Assembly: GCF_024435355.1 (NCBI RefSeq) | Contig: NZ_JAMJWG010000016.1 | Coordinates: 124,001-188,000 of the forward strand | DNA length: 64,000 nt | Origin: Streptomyces odontomachi | GTDB lineage: Bacteria > Actinomycetota > Actinomycetes > Streptomycetales > Streptomycetaceae | Reading direction: 5' to 3' | Part shown: positions 50,880 to 59,466 of the stretch, one piece after another | Numbering within the stretch: the first letter of the stretch is position 1 | Layout: each line of letters opens with the position of its first letter | The notes under the pieces: model-generated | What the model saw: only the letters and a program-made list of their open reading frames with translations | Databases searched by the model: none | Told to the model about the DNA's origin: nothing | Made by a program: the position numbers and the translations under genes

Positions 50880-51196
50880 CCTGTCGATCAGCGAGACGAT
50901 CCACGCCATCCCTCGTAACGACCTTCGCCATCCCTCGTAGGGAGGGGGCGTCAGCCAGCCGGCCGGAGGCGTCGGCGGGGAAGGGCGCCCGGCAAGACGC
51001 ATGGTCCAGCGGCCAGCAAGACGCATGGTCCAGCGACGAGCAGGACGCATAGTAAGGAGGAGGGGCCCGCGAGGAGGGGGCGCCGAGCCGTCCGGCGTGT
51101 GCGTGCGCCCGCGCTCGGGGACCCGTGAGCCGTGGGCGGTGCCCTATGAGCCGCGTGGGCCGTGGGGCCACGCGCCGTGGGGCGTGCGCCGGGGTG
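50880..51196. repeat. Intergenic direct repeats upstream of methyltransferase gene
   Basis: 317 bases without a supported gene. GCAAGACGCATGGTCCAGCG occurs at 50992-51011 and again at 51016-51035, with a decayed third copy from 51040 (period 24). CGCCATCCCTCGTA occurs at 50904-50917 and 50926-50939 (period 22). These short tandem repeats probably arose by slippage; some could be 5'-coding if the methyltransferase starts upstream. Confidence 0.6.
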
Positions 51197-51754
51197 TCAG
51201 CTCTCCGAGCCCGGTGTGGTCGTGGTCTTGCAGCTCTCCTGCTTGCCCATCGCCTCGCCGACGTCGCCCTCTTCGAGCTTCTTCAGGGCGTCATCGCCGT
51301 TCTTGACCAGCGTGCCCAGGCGCGTGGCCACGTCATCGAGGCCGTCGGCGAACTTCGACTGGTCCTTGGTGTCCAGGCCGTCGACCTGCTTCTTCAGATC
51401 GGCGTAGGAGTGCGCGGTGTCGTTGAGCTCCTTGACGGCGTCCTGCTTCTTGCCGTCGCCACCGTCGACGGGGGGTGCACCAGCCTTGGTCACCGCGGCG
51501 GCGATCGCCCGGTAGGCGTCGGACATGTCCTTGAAGGCCTTGGAGTCGGTCTTCTGGACGTCCTCCGGCTTGCTGTTGTCCGAGGTCACCTTCTGGATCT
51601 CGGTATTGGCCAAGCCGATCTTCTTCGCCTGCGGCTGCACGTCGTCGCAGACGGACTTGGCCCAGGCGTCGAGCTCCTTGTTGCTGTCGCACGCCGACAG
51701 CGTCAGTACGAGTACCGCGCCACCGGACAGTGCGGCTGCGAGCTTCTTGTTCAC
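51197..51754 (-). CDS. Small secreted lipoprotein
   Basis: 185-residue lipoprotein: signal NKKLAAALSGGAVLVLTLSAC with lipobox LSAC, then a soluble, charged, all-helical domain (LDAWAKSVCDDVQPQAKKIG ... KDMSDAYRAIAAAV ... VATRLGTLVKNGDDALKKLE). No enzyme motif; probably an extracytoplasmic helical protein of unknown role conserved at this locus. GTG 51754 has AGAAGGGG nine bases upstream. Confidence 0.9.
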   Translation of the reverse strand: MNKKLAAALSGGAVLVLTLSACDSNKELDAWAKSVCDDVQPQAKKIGLANTEIQKVTSDNSKPEDVQKTDSKAFKDMSDAYRAIAAAVTKAGAPPVDGGDGKKQDAVKELNDTAHSYADLKKQVDGLDTKDQSKFADGLDDVATRLGTLVKNGDDALKKLEEGDVGEAMGKQESCKTTTTPGSES

Positions 51755-52209
51755 CTGGATGGGCCCCTTCTCCAATGACTTCCGGCCCCGGAACATACAC
51801 GCCGCCCGCCCACCGAGCCCACGCTGTATGCCCGACTATGGATGCGCTTAGGGTCATTTGCCCGAGGAGAGAGATGGCTCACGGGTCACGGCCGACGGTG
51901 TCGAACCGGCCACCCGGCTCACGCGTCGGCACCGTCAGCGGATCACCCTGCGGCACGCAGCCGACGCGGGGCCTCCGCGGCGCCCTCGCGTTGCCTCCGC
52001 GGCGGGTTCGTGGTGGGTTCGCGGTGCCGTCGCGAGGCAGAGCGGCCGGACACGGGCGGCGGCCATAACGGCGGCGGCCACACACAGGCGGGCGGGCAGC
52101 GCGTCGATGCGCGCTGCCCGCCCGTCCCTTGACCGTCGATCAACGAGATGATCGACGGTCAGCACTCATTCGTCGCCGGAAATGGCACCGGTCGAAGGCC
52201 GGTCCGGTG
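51755..52209. other. Intergenic region between hppA and lipoprotein gene
   Basis: 455 bases. A plus-strand frame from ATG 51874 (64 codons, preceded by GAGGAGAGAG) is Arg/Gly/Pro-rich without homology I recognise, so I do not call it. The right end contains the two hppA terminators. A TATGGAT/TTAGGGT pair near 51837-51855 could be a plus-strand -10. Confidence 0.45.
52089..52160 (-). terminator. Double terminator of hppA
   Basis: Two perfect stems lie in series behind hppA: GACCGTCGATCA/TGATCGACGGTC (52131-52142 with 52149-52160) and the very strong 15-base CGGGCGGGCAGCGCG/CGCGCTGCCCGCCCG (52089-52103 with 52110-52124). Together they isolate hppA from the lipoprotein gene. Confidence 0.85.
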
Positions 52210-54675
52210 TCACGACACCACTGCCGCGTCCGCCGACTCGTCTACCTTGCCCCCTTTCCCGTTGCCCTTGCCGGCCTTGCCTTGCGCGCTGTCCCCTTTG
52301 TCGGCGTCGTCCCCACCGTCGGTGTCGTCGCCCACGGCGATACCGCGCCGCTTGGACACGTAGACCGCCCCGATGATGATGCCGAGGGCGAGGATCGCGA
52401 TGACCGCCCGCAGACCGGCGTTGGCACTGTCGCCGAAGCTGAACTTGACGACCGCGGGCGCGATGAGCAGCGCGACGAGGTTCATCACCTTCAGCAGCGG
52501 GTTGATCGCCGGGCCCGCGGTGTCCTTGAAGGGGTCGCCGACGGTGTCGCCGATCACCGTCGCGGAGTGCGCCTCGCTGCCCTTGCCACCGTGGTGGCCG
52601 TCCTCGACGAGCTTCTTGGCGTTGTCCCAGGCACCGCCGGAGTTGGCGAGGAACACCGCCATGAGCGTCCCGGTGCCGATGGCACCCGCGAGGTACGCGC
52701 CGAGCGCCCCGACGCCGAGCGTGAAGCCGATGGCGATCGGCGCCATCACGGCGAGCAGACCCGGAGTCGCCAGTTCACGCAGCGCGTCCTTGGTGCAGAT
52801 GTCGACCACGCGGCCGTACTCGGGCTGCTCGGAGTAGTCCATGATCCCGGGCTTCTCCTTGAACTGCCGCCGCACCTCGAAGACCACCGCGCCCGCGGAA
52901 CGCGACACCGCGTTGATCGCGAGACCGGAGAAGAGGAAGACGACGGCCGCGCCCGCGATCAGGCCGACCAGGTTGTTCGGCTGCGAGATGTCCATCACCA
53001 GGTTCATCGGAGCACCGCTGCCGACCTTCTCACCGACGTCGTGCGCCGCCGAGGTGATCGCGTCACGGAACGACCCGAACAGCGCCGACGCCGCCAGTAC
53101 GGCGGTGGCGATGGCGATGCCCTTGGTGATGGCCTTGGTGGTGTTGCCGACCGCGTCGAGGTCGGTGAGCACCTGCGCGCCGGCGCCCTCGACGTCGCCG
53201 GACATCTCGGCGATGCCCTGCGCGTTGTCGGAGACCGGTCCGAAGGTGTCCATGGCGACGATCACACCGACCGTGGTGAGCAGGCCGGTACCGGCGAGCG
53301 CCACCGCGAACAGCGCCAGCATGATCGACGTACCGCCGAGCAGGAACGCCCCGTACACGCCGAGGCCGATCAGCAGCGCCGTGTAGACGGCCGATTCGAG
53401 CCCGAGCGAGATGCCGGAGAGCACGACGGTCGCCGGGCCGGTCAGCGAGGTCTTGCCGACGTCCATGACGGGGCGCCGGTTGGTCTCGGTGAAGTACCCG
53501 GTGAGCTGCTGGATGAGGGCGGCGAGCACGATGCCGATGGCCACGGCCACCAGGGCCAGGACCCGCGGATCGCCGTTCTTGGCCTTGATCGCCGCGTCGG
53601 TCACACCGTCCAGGCTGGCGTACGAGGACGGCAGGTAGGTGAAGACCGCGACGGCGACCAGGACCAGGGAGATCACCGCGGAGATGAAGAAGCCGCGGTT
53701 GATCGCGGACATGCCGCTGCGGTCGGAGCGGCGCGGGGCCACCGCGAAGATGCCGATCATCGCGGTGATCACGCCGATCGCGGGCACGATCAGCGGGAAC
53801 GCCAGGCCCGAGTCGCCGAAGGCCGCCTTGCCCAGGATGAGCGCGGCGACCAGCGTGACGGCGTAGGACTCGAAGAGGTCGGCGGCCATGCCCGCGCAGT
53901 CGCCGACGTTGTCGCCCACGTTGTCGGCGATGGTCGCGGCATTGCGCGGATCGTCCTCCGGAATGCCCTGTTCGACCTTGCCGACCAGGTCGGCGCCGAC
54001 GTCGGCGGCCTTGGTGAAGATGCCGCCGCCGACACGCATGAACATCGCGATCAGCGCGGCGCCGAGGCCGAAGCCCTCCAGCACCTTCGGTGCATCGGCC
54101 GCGTACACCAGCACCACACAGGAGGCGCCCAGTAGACCGAGCCCCACCGTGAACATGCCGACGACGCCGCCCGTGCGGAAAGCGATCTTCATGGCCTCGT
54201 GCGAGACGGTGGTGAGATCCTTTTCTGGCTCGCCCTCGCCCGGAGTGGCCTTTCTCGCGGCGGCCGCCACGCGCACGTTGCTGCGCACGGCGAGCCACAT
54301 GCCGATATAGCCGGTGGCGGCCGAGAAGGCCGCGCCGATCAGGAAGAACACCGATCGCCCGGCACGCTGATTCCAGTCGTCCGCAGGCAGCAGCAGGAGC
54401 AGGAAGAACACCACGACGGCGAATACGCCGAGGGTCCGCAGCTGACGGGCCAGATAGGCGGCTGCGCCTTCCTGGACCGCGGCTGCGATCTTCTTCATGC
54501 TGTCGGTTCCCTCGCCCGCCGCGAGCACCTGGCGGACCAGGATTCCGGCGACAGCGAGTGCGGCGAGGGCGACGATCCCGATGACCGCCACGATCAAGCG
54601 GTTGTCGTCGGTCAGTACTGCGGCTGCGAGGGTTGAGGGGTGGTCAATCTGTTGTGGGGTAGAAAGCCCCGCCAT
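52210..54675 (-). CDS. hppA: Membrane proton-pumping pyrophosphatase
   Basis: 821 residues with 15-16 membrane helices, H+-translocating inorganic pyrophosphatase. The pyrophosphate/Mg site is seen as FTKAADVGADLVGKVEQGIPEDDPRNAATIADNVGDNVGDCAGMAADL. GNTTKAITKG has Lys at the position that marks the K+-independent, proton-pumping subtype. The C-terminus is a hydrophilic Gly/Lys/Asp tail. ATG 54675 has AAGGAGG; TACAAT (54723-54718) is a likely -10. It couples pyrophosphate from biosynthesis to the proton gradient. Confidence 0.96.
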   Translation of the reverse strand: MAGLSTPQQIDHPSTLAAAVLTDDNRLIVAVIGIVALAALAVAGILVRQVLAAGEGTDSMKKIAAAVQEGAAAYLARQLRTLGVFAVVVFFLLLLLPADDWNQRAGRSVFFLIGAAFSAATGYIGMWLAVRSNVRVAAAARKATPGEGEPEKDLTTVSHEAMKIAFRTGGVVGMFTVGLGLLGASCVVLVYAADAPKVLEGFGLGAALIAMFMRVGGGIFTKAADVGADLVGKVEQGIPEDDPRNAATIADNVGDNVGDCAGMAADLFESYAVTLVAALILGKAAFGDSGLAFPLIVPAIGVITAMIGIFAVAPRRSDRSGMSAINRGFFISAVISLVLVAVAVFTYLPSSYASLDGVTDAAIKAKNGDPRVLALVAVAIGIVLAALIQQLTGYFTETNRRPVMDVGKTSLTGPATVVLSGISLGLESAVYTALLIGLGVYGAFLLGGTSIMLALFAVALAGTGLLTTVGVIVAMDTFGPVSDNAQGIAEMSGDVEGAGAQVLTDLDAVGNTTKAITKGIAIATAVLAASALFGSFRDAITSAAHDVGEKVGSGAPMNLVMDISQPNNLVGLIAGAAVVFLFSGLAINAVSRSAGAVVFEVRRQFKEKPGIMDYSEQPEYGRVVDICTKDALRELATPGLLAVMAPIAIGFTLGVGALGAYLAGAIGTGTLMAVFLANSGGAWDNAKKLVEDGHHGGKGSEAHSATVIGDTVGDPFKDTAGPAINPLLKVMNLVALLIAPAVVKFSFGDSANAGLRAVIAILALGIIIGAVYVSKRRGIAVGDDTDGGDDADKGDSAQGKAGKGNGKGGKVDESADAAVVS

Positions 54676-54717
54676 TCGTCCTCCTTGACGCTTGGGCTGA
54701 GCTCAAGATGTGGACGG

Positions 54718-54975
54718 ATTGTAGGGAGCAGATCCAGATCTAAACAGGGCGCCGCAATCGGAATTGGCCCGCACCTGCCCCTTCGTGAATGATCAAGCTA
54801 ATGATCACCCAGGATGAGCCACCCACGAAAGATGTAATGCCTCTAAGGCATTGACGCGAGGCTAATGATCGATAAGCAGGTCATCCATCACTGGAAAGGT
54901 CCAGATAAACAGTGCAGATGAACTGAATAATGACCCATGAGGCGATCAAATAAATGATCAGCTGATTGATCAAGG
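54718..54975. promoter_or_regulatory. AT-rich control region upstream of hppA
   Basis: About 250 bases of strikingly low GC for this genome. It holds the hppA -10 TACAAT, two TGATCA-N6-TGATCA sites (54790-54807 and 54955-54972), an inverted repeat AATGCCT-CTA-AGGCATT (54836-54852) and TTGACG (54851-54856) with TAAGCA 16 bases on, a possible plus-strand promoter. On the minus strand a 30-codon frame (TTG 54970 leftward to 54881) would encode a single hydrophobic helix, MINQLIIYLIASWVIIQFIC then TVYLDLSSDG, without a good ribosome binding site. Regulator unknown. Confidence 0.5.
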
Positions 54976-55661
54976 GATTGCCGGCGGCAGAATGACAATC
55001 CCGCTGGTCGTACGGGTCGCACCGAGGCTCCGCCGGACGCGGGGGCCGGCAACGTGCGGGTGGTGCAGGGGCGGGTCGGGCGTGTCGGCGGGGCTCGGCA
55101 GCAGGTGAGGGCGCGGGCTCGGGTAGCCGACGAGCCCCCCTGGAGCCCCTGCCAGGGCGGCGGCGGGCGGAGGCCGCCTGGGAGGGACTGCTGCGGGGAG
55201 TGGGCCGCGCAGCCGAGCCGGGAACGGGCCCCACCGGGTGGCTGTCCGGCGGGGAGTCGTACCGGAGACGTCAGAGACGCGGGCGAAAGTCTGGCGCAGA
55301 AGTGACGGTCAAGACGCCTGCTACGCCTGGGATGCCCGGGGCAGAGACGGCACCCCTGCTGCCGGTGGAGCCCGCGACAGGGCAGCGCGCGGTCCTCAGG
55401 ACCACAGCGTTTCGCGGCACCGGATTCGCTGCGCTGGATGTCCCTCTCCGGATGTCGCCGCACTGGATGTAGCTGCGCTGGATGTCCCTCTCCGGATGTC
55501 GCCGCACTGGATGTAGCTGCGCTGGAGGTCTCTGCGCTGGAGGTCTCTGCTCTGGACGTAGCCGCACGGGATGTCACCACGCCGTCACGCGGCGGACGAG
55601 TCGCTGGCGTCGGATCCGGGTGCCGGGTCCTGTCCCGCTGGCTCCGTGGCTCCGTGTCGGC
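54976..55661. repeat. Gene-poor region with 44-bp direct repeats
   Basis: No supported gene. A 44-base unit beginning GCGCTGGATGTCCCTCTCCG occurs at 55431 and 55475, with shortened copies at 55519 and 55534 (GCGCTGGAGGTCTCT). Frames through it give pentapeptide-like DVAALEVSAL runs on one strand, but without a start signal or homology. Probably a slippage-expanded spacer. Confidence 0.6.
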
Positions 55662-55838
55662 TAGGCCCTGTCGTCAAACTCCCGTCTGCCCGGCGACGCC
55701 ATGCACGCACTCTCGCCGCACCGGGCACAAGCCCACGTACATCCAGTACGCGGACTCGCGCCCGGCACGCCGAGAGCACGCACCTGACGCCGCCGAGCCG
55801 CCCTGCGGGCAACGACGCGAGTTTGACGACAGGACCTA
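55662..55838. mobile_element. MITE-like element with 20-bp terminal inverted repeats
   Basis: 177 bases bounded by TAGGCCCTGTCGTCAAACTC (55662-55681) and its inverted copy GAGTTTGACGACAGGACCTA (55819-55838), one mismatch. Both ends sit in a CTAG context, suggesting a CTAG or TA target. The inside contains a second imperfect dyad (CTCTCGCCGCACCGGGC and its partner) and no transposase, so it is a non-autonomous element or a solo end of an IS. The right end supplies the TAG stop codon of the anti-sigma gene. Confidence 0.8.
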
Positions 55839-56264
55839 GGGCAGCAGCGCGGTGGGCGGCGTGGGCCAGCTCATGCGGATGTGGCCGCCCGCCTCGTCCG
55901 TCTTGACCTCCACGTCGTCGACGAGGCCGCTGATGACCGCGAGGCCCATCTCGTCCTCGCTCTCACCGTCCGCCTCGGCGCCCGCACCCGCCCCGCCGGG
56001 GCCGACGGTGGCATGCGGCGCCTCATCGCCGACCTCGATGGAGAACTGCTTCTCGTCCTCGATCAGCAGCACCCGTACCGGCGCCGAAACGCCGTTGCTC
56101 TGGTGCAGGCCGACGGCGCGGGTGCAGGCCTCGCCCACGGCGAGCCGCACCTCGTCGAGCACGGCCTCCTCGACCCCCGACCTGCGCGCCACCGCGGCCG
56201 CCACCAGACGTGCCGTCCGCACATGCTCAGGCAGCGCACTGAAGCGGAGTTCGACGGTGGCCAT
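55836..56264 (-). CDS. ATP-binding anti-sigma factor (serine kinase type) paired with BldG
   Basis: 142 residues, SpoIIAB/RsbW-like GHKL ATPase fold: AVLDEVRLAVGEACTRAVGLHQS is the N-box and DEMGLAVISGLVDDVEV the G1 region. It corresponds to the gene directly downstream of bldG in other Streptomyces (orf3/apgA), whose product is the presumed partner of BldG. ATG 56264 has AAGGGGG upstream. A Gly/Ala insert near residues 90-100 is unusual. The TAG stop is the last trinucleotide of a MITE-like inverted repeat, so the C-terminal residues may differ from relatives lacking the element. Confidence 0.9.
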   Translation of the reverse strand: MATVELRFSALPEHVRTARLVAAAVARRSGVEEAVLDEVRLAVGEACTRAVGLHQSNGVSAPVRVLLIEDEKQFSIEVGDEAPHATVGPGGAGAGAEADGESEDEMGLAVISGLVDDVEVKTDEAGGHIRMSWPTPPTALLP

Positions 56265-56294
56265 GCATCCCCCTTGGCGTACGAAATTGCTTGA

Positions 56295-56321
56295 GGGGGC
56301 CGGGCTCGCCGCCCGGCCCCC
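56295..56321 (-). terminator. Hairpin between bldG and anti-sigma gene
   Basis: GGGGGCCGGGC (56295-56305), loop TCGCC, GCCCGGCCCCC (56311-56321), a perfect 11-base GC stem. Work on S. coelicolor reported both monocistronic bldG and bldG-orf3 transcripts; a partial terminator here explains that. Confidence 0.75.
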
Positions 56322-56359
56322 CGAGAACACAACCCGGACACACGGTCCGGGGCACCGGC

Positions 56360-56701
56360 TCAGTCGGTGGCCGCGACCGCTTCCTCGACCGAGGTGTGGA
56401 TCGGGAACACCTTCGTCAGGCCGGTGATACGGAAGATCTTGAGAATGCGCTCCTGGTTGCAGACCAGGCGCAGCGAGCCCTCGTGGGCGCGCACTCGCTT
56501 CAGGCCACCGACCAGCACGCCGAGCCCGGTGGAGTCGAGGAAGTCCACGCCCTCCATGTCGACGACAAGATGGAAGTTGCCGTCGTTCACCAGCTCGACC
56601 AGCTGTTCGCGCAGCTTGGGCGCGGTATACACATCGATTTCGCCACCGACCTCGACGACCGTACGATCGCCGACAGTACGAGTCGACAGGGACAGGTCCA
56701 C
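56360..56701 (-). CDS. bldG: Anti-anti-sigma factor BldG
   Basis: 113 residues, STAS domain, nearly colinear with known BldG. MDLSLSTRTVGDRTVVEVGG begins the fold and Ser57 in VDFLDSTGLGVLVGG is the phosphorylation site. In Streptomyces BldG is required for aerial mycelium and antibiotic production. GTG 56701 has GGAGG five bases upstream. Forms a partner-switching pair with the downstream anti-sigma gene. Confidence 0.97.
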   Translation of the reverse strand: MDLSLSTRTVGDRTVVEVGGEIDVYTAPKLREQLVELVNDGNFHLVVDMEGVDFLDSTGLGVLVGGLKRVRAHEGSLRLVCNQERILKIFRITGLTKVFPIHTSVEEAVAATD

Positions 56702-56808
56702 GGATCCTCCAGCACCTTGCTATCGAGCGGTCGCCCCTAGGGACACCTCGGCTTGAACCCCCGGGACGGATCGCCAGCCGCGATGGCATTCAATCACTTA
56801 CGACAGAC

Positions 56809-59466
56809 GTGCACGACGCCTTGGGTCCATTGTCCGTCGTGCCGGTGACACACTCGGTGCCGATGCCCAAGAATCTCCGTCCCGATCGATCCCCAGCGGA
56901 CACCGCAGCCCGGCTCTCCCCGCAGGCGGTACTAGACCGTCTGGCCCCGGGGCGTGACCCGGCTTCGCGCATCACCCATACGGAGCACTTGCCCCCACGT
57001 GCGGGGCGCCATGCCGTCTGGCCCGACCGTATCCGACCGGAGATCATCCGCGCAGTCCAAGCGGCAGGAATCGAGCATCCCTGGGCCCATCAGGCGCTCG
57101 CGGCCGAACATGCACTCGACGGCGAATCCGTCGTCGTGTCCACGGGCACCGCCTCCGGAAAGTCCCTGGCCTATCTGGTGCCGGTGCTGAGCACCCTGCT
57201 GGACGGCTCCGAGGCGCCGAACGGGCGCGGCGCGACCGCCCTCTACCTGGCGCCCACCAAAGCCCTCGCCGCCGACCAGCGCCGGATGGTGAAGGAATTC
57301 GTCCAGCCACTCGGCAACGCGGTGCGGCCCGCCGTGTACGACGGCGACACGGCCGTTGAGGAACGCGAGTGGGTACGCCAGTACGCCACCTATGTACTGA
57401 CCAACCCCGACATGCTGCACCGGGGCATCCTGCCGTCCCACCCCCGCTGGTCCTCCTTCCTGCGCGCGCTGCGCTATGTCGTCATCGACGAGTGCCACAC
57501 CTACCGCGGTGTCTTCGGCTCGCACGTCGCCCAGGTACTGCGCCGCCTGCGCCGGCTCTGCGCCCGCTACGGCTCGACGCCCGTCTTCCTGCTCGCCTCC
57601 GCCACCGCCGCCGAGCCGGCCGTCGCGGCGCGCCGGCTGACCGGCGTGCCGGTGCACGAGATCAGCGACGACGCCTCGCCGCGCGGCGAGCTCGTCTTCG
57701 CCCTCTGGGAGCCACCGCTCACCGAGTTGCACGGCGAGAAGGGCGCCCCCGTCCGGCGCACCGCCACCGCGGAGACCGCGGACCTGCTGACCGACCTCGT
57801 CGTGCAGGGCGTTCGCACCGTCGCCTTCGTGCGCTCCCGGCGGGCCGCCGAGCTGATCTCGGTGATCGCCCAGGAACGGCTCGCCTCGGTGGACCGCTCC
57901 CTGCCCGGCCGGGTGGCCGCCTACCGGGGCGGTTACCTCCCCGAGGAGCGGCGTGCCCTCGAGCGCGCCCTGCACACCGGCGAACTCCTCGGCCTCGCCG
58001 CCACCACCGCCCTGGAACTCGGCGTCGACGTCTCCGGCCTCGACTCCGTCCTCATAGCCGGCTACCCGGGCACCCGCGCCTCGCTGTGGCAGCAGGCGGG
58101 CCGTGCCGGACGCACCGGGCAGGGGGCGCTGGCGGTGCTGGTCGCACGCGACGATCCGCTGGACACCTATCTCGTCCACCATCCCGAGGCGGTGTTCCAG
58201 CAGCCCGTGGAGTCCACCGTGCTCGACCCGGACAATCCGTACGTACTGGCACCGCACCTGTGCGCCGCTGCCGAGGAGATGCCGCTCACCGACGACGACC
58301 TGCCCCTTTTCGGCCCGGCGACCGAGGAACTGCTGCCCCAGCTGGAGGCGGCACGGCTGCTGCGTCGCCGTACGAAGGCCTGGCACTGGACCCGCCGGGA
58401 GCGGGCCGCCGACCTCACCGGCATCCGCGGCGAGAGCGGCGATCCGGTGCAGATCGTGGAGGCCGGAACGGGACGGCTGCTCGGCACCGTGGACGCGTCG
58501 GCCGCGCACACCACCGTCCACGAAGGCGCCGTCCACCTCCATCAGGGCCGCACGTACGTGGTGCGGGAGCTGGACCTGGAGGGCGGTGCCGCGCTGGTCG
58601 AAGCGGCCGAGCCGCCGTACACCACCATGGCCCGCGACACCACCGCCATCTCCATTCTCGACACCGACACCGAAGTGCCCTGGGGCGACGGCCGCCTCTG
58701 CTACGGCTCCGTCGAGGTCACCAACCAGGTCGTCTCCTTTCTGCGCCGCCGGGTCATCACGGGCGAGGTGCTGGGCGAGACCAAGCTCGACCTGCCGCCC
58801 CGCACGCTGCGCACCCGTGCGGTGTGGTGGACCGTCACCGAGGACCAGCTGGACGCCGCCCGTGTCAATCCCGAGCAGTTGGGCGGCGCCCTGCACGCTG
58901 CCGAACACGCCTCGATCGGCATCCTGCCGCTCTTCGCCACCTGTGACCGCTGGGACATCGGCGGCGTGTCGATCCCGCTGCACCCCGACACCCTGCTGCC
59001 CACCGTCTTCGTCTACGACGGCCACCCGGGCGGCGCCGGATTCGCCGAGCGCGCCTTCCACACGGCACGCGAGTGGCTCACCGCGACCCGCGAGGCCATC
59101 GCCTCCTGCGAGTGCGACGCCGGCTGCCCCTCCTGCATCCAGTCCCCCAAGTGCGGCAACGGCAACGATCCCCTGCACAAACGGGGCGCCGTGCGCCTGC
59201 TGACGGTGCTGCTTCGGGGGGCGGAGGGGATGGATGCGACGGATGCGATGGTGGGCACGGAGGGTGCGGGAAGCACGGAGAGTGCGGGAAGCACGGAGGG
59301 TGCGGGAAGCACGGAGGGTGCGGGAAGCACGGAGGGTGCGGGAAGCACGGAGGGTGCGGGAAGCACGGAGGGTGCGGGAAGCACGGAGGGTGCGGGAAGC
59401 AGGGAGGTGGCGGGAAGCAGGGAGGTGGCGGACGCGGCAGACGCGGCAGACGCTTCCAGTGGCTGA
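56809..59466 (+). CDS. MrfA-like DEAD/DEAH-box helicase with DUF1998 and repeat tail
   Basis: 885 residues, superfamily 2 helicase of the MrfA/YprA type. Motifs: Q-region EHPWAHQALA, Walker A STGTASGKS (112-119), Walker B VVIDECHTY, SAT (LLASATAAE), motif IV AFVRSRRAAEL, VI QQAGRAGRTGQG. The DUF1998 domain at the end has the four-Cys cluster CECDAGCPSCIQSPKC, linked to DNA-damage (mitomycin) repair in B. subtilis MrfA. The last 70 residues are GSTEGA repeats. Start uncertain: GTG 56809 or ATG 56863. Divergent from bldG. Confidence 0.93.
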   Translation: MHDALGPLSVVPVTHSVPMPKNLRPDRSPADTAARLSPQAVLDRLAPGRDPASRITHTEHLPPRAGRHAVWPDRIRPEIIRAVQAAGIEHPWAHQALAAEHALDGESVVVSTGTASGKSLAYLVPVLSTLLDGSEAPNGRGATALYLAPTKALAADQRRMVKEFVQPLGNAVRPAVYDGDTAVEEREWVRQYATYVLTNPDMLHRGILPSHPRWSSFLRALRYVVIDECHTYRGVFGSHVAQVLRRLRRLCARYGSTPVFLLASATAAEPAVAARRLTGVPVHEISDDASPRGELVFALWEPPLTELHGEKGAPVRRTATAETADLLTDLVVQGVRTVAFVRSRRAAELISVIAQERLASVDRSLPGRVAAYRGGYLPEERRALERALHTGELLGLAATTALELGVDVSGLDSVLIAGYPGTRASLWQQAGRAGRTGQGALAVLVARDDPLDTYLVHHPEAVFQQPVESTVLDPDNPYVLAPHLCAAAEEMPLTDDDLPLFGPATEELLPQLEAARLLRRRTKAWHWTRRERAADLTGIRGESGDPVQIVEAGTGRLLGTVDASAAHTTVHEGAVHLHQGRTYVVRELDLEGGAALVEAAEPPYTTMARDTTAISILDTDTEVPWGDGRLCYGSVEVTNQVVSFLRRRVITGEVLGETKLDLPPRTLRTRAVWWTVTEDQLDAARVNPEQLGGALHAAEHASIGILPLFATCDRWDIGGVSIPLHPDTLLPTVFVYDGHPGGAGFAERAFHTAREWLTATREAIASCECDAGCPSCIQSPKCGNGNDPLHKRGAVRLLTVLLRGAEGMDATDAMVGTEGAGSTESAGSTEGAGSTEGAGSTEGAGSTEGAGSTEGAGSTEGAGSREVAGSREVADAADAADASSG
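59256..59430 (+). repeat. 18-bp tandem repeats in helicase C-terminal tail
   Basis: About nine to ten copies of an 18-base unit (GGTGCGGGAAGCACGGAG) encode GSTEGA hexapeptides; the last two copies read GSREVA. In-frame expansion, variable copy number likely. Confidence 0.9.

Noticed and set aside
50992..51055. 24-base repeats considered as a small CRISPR array
   Set aside because: Only two and a half copies with 4-base gaps, no spacers and no cas genes.
51874..52068. 64-codon plus-strand frame with a good ribosome binding site next to the lipoprotein gene
   Set aside because: Composition is Arg/Gly/Pro-rich as in chance high-GC frames, there is no recognisable motif, and it lies in a region explained by promoters and terminators.
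54888..55580. 230-codon minus-strand frame rich in RRHPER repeats between hppA and the MITE
   Set aside because: Repeats follow from the 44-base DNA repeat, with no start signal, homology or sensible composition.
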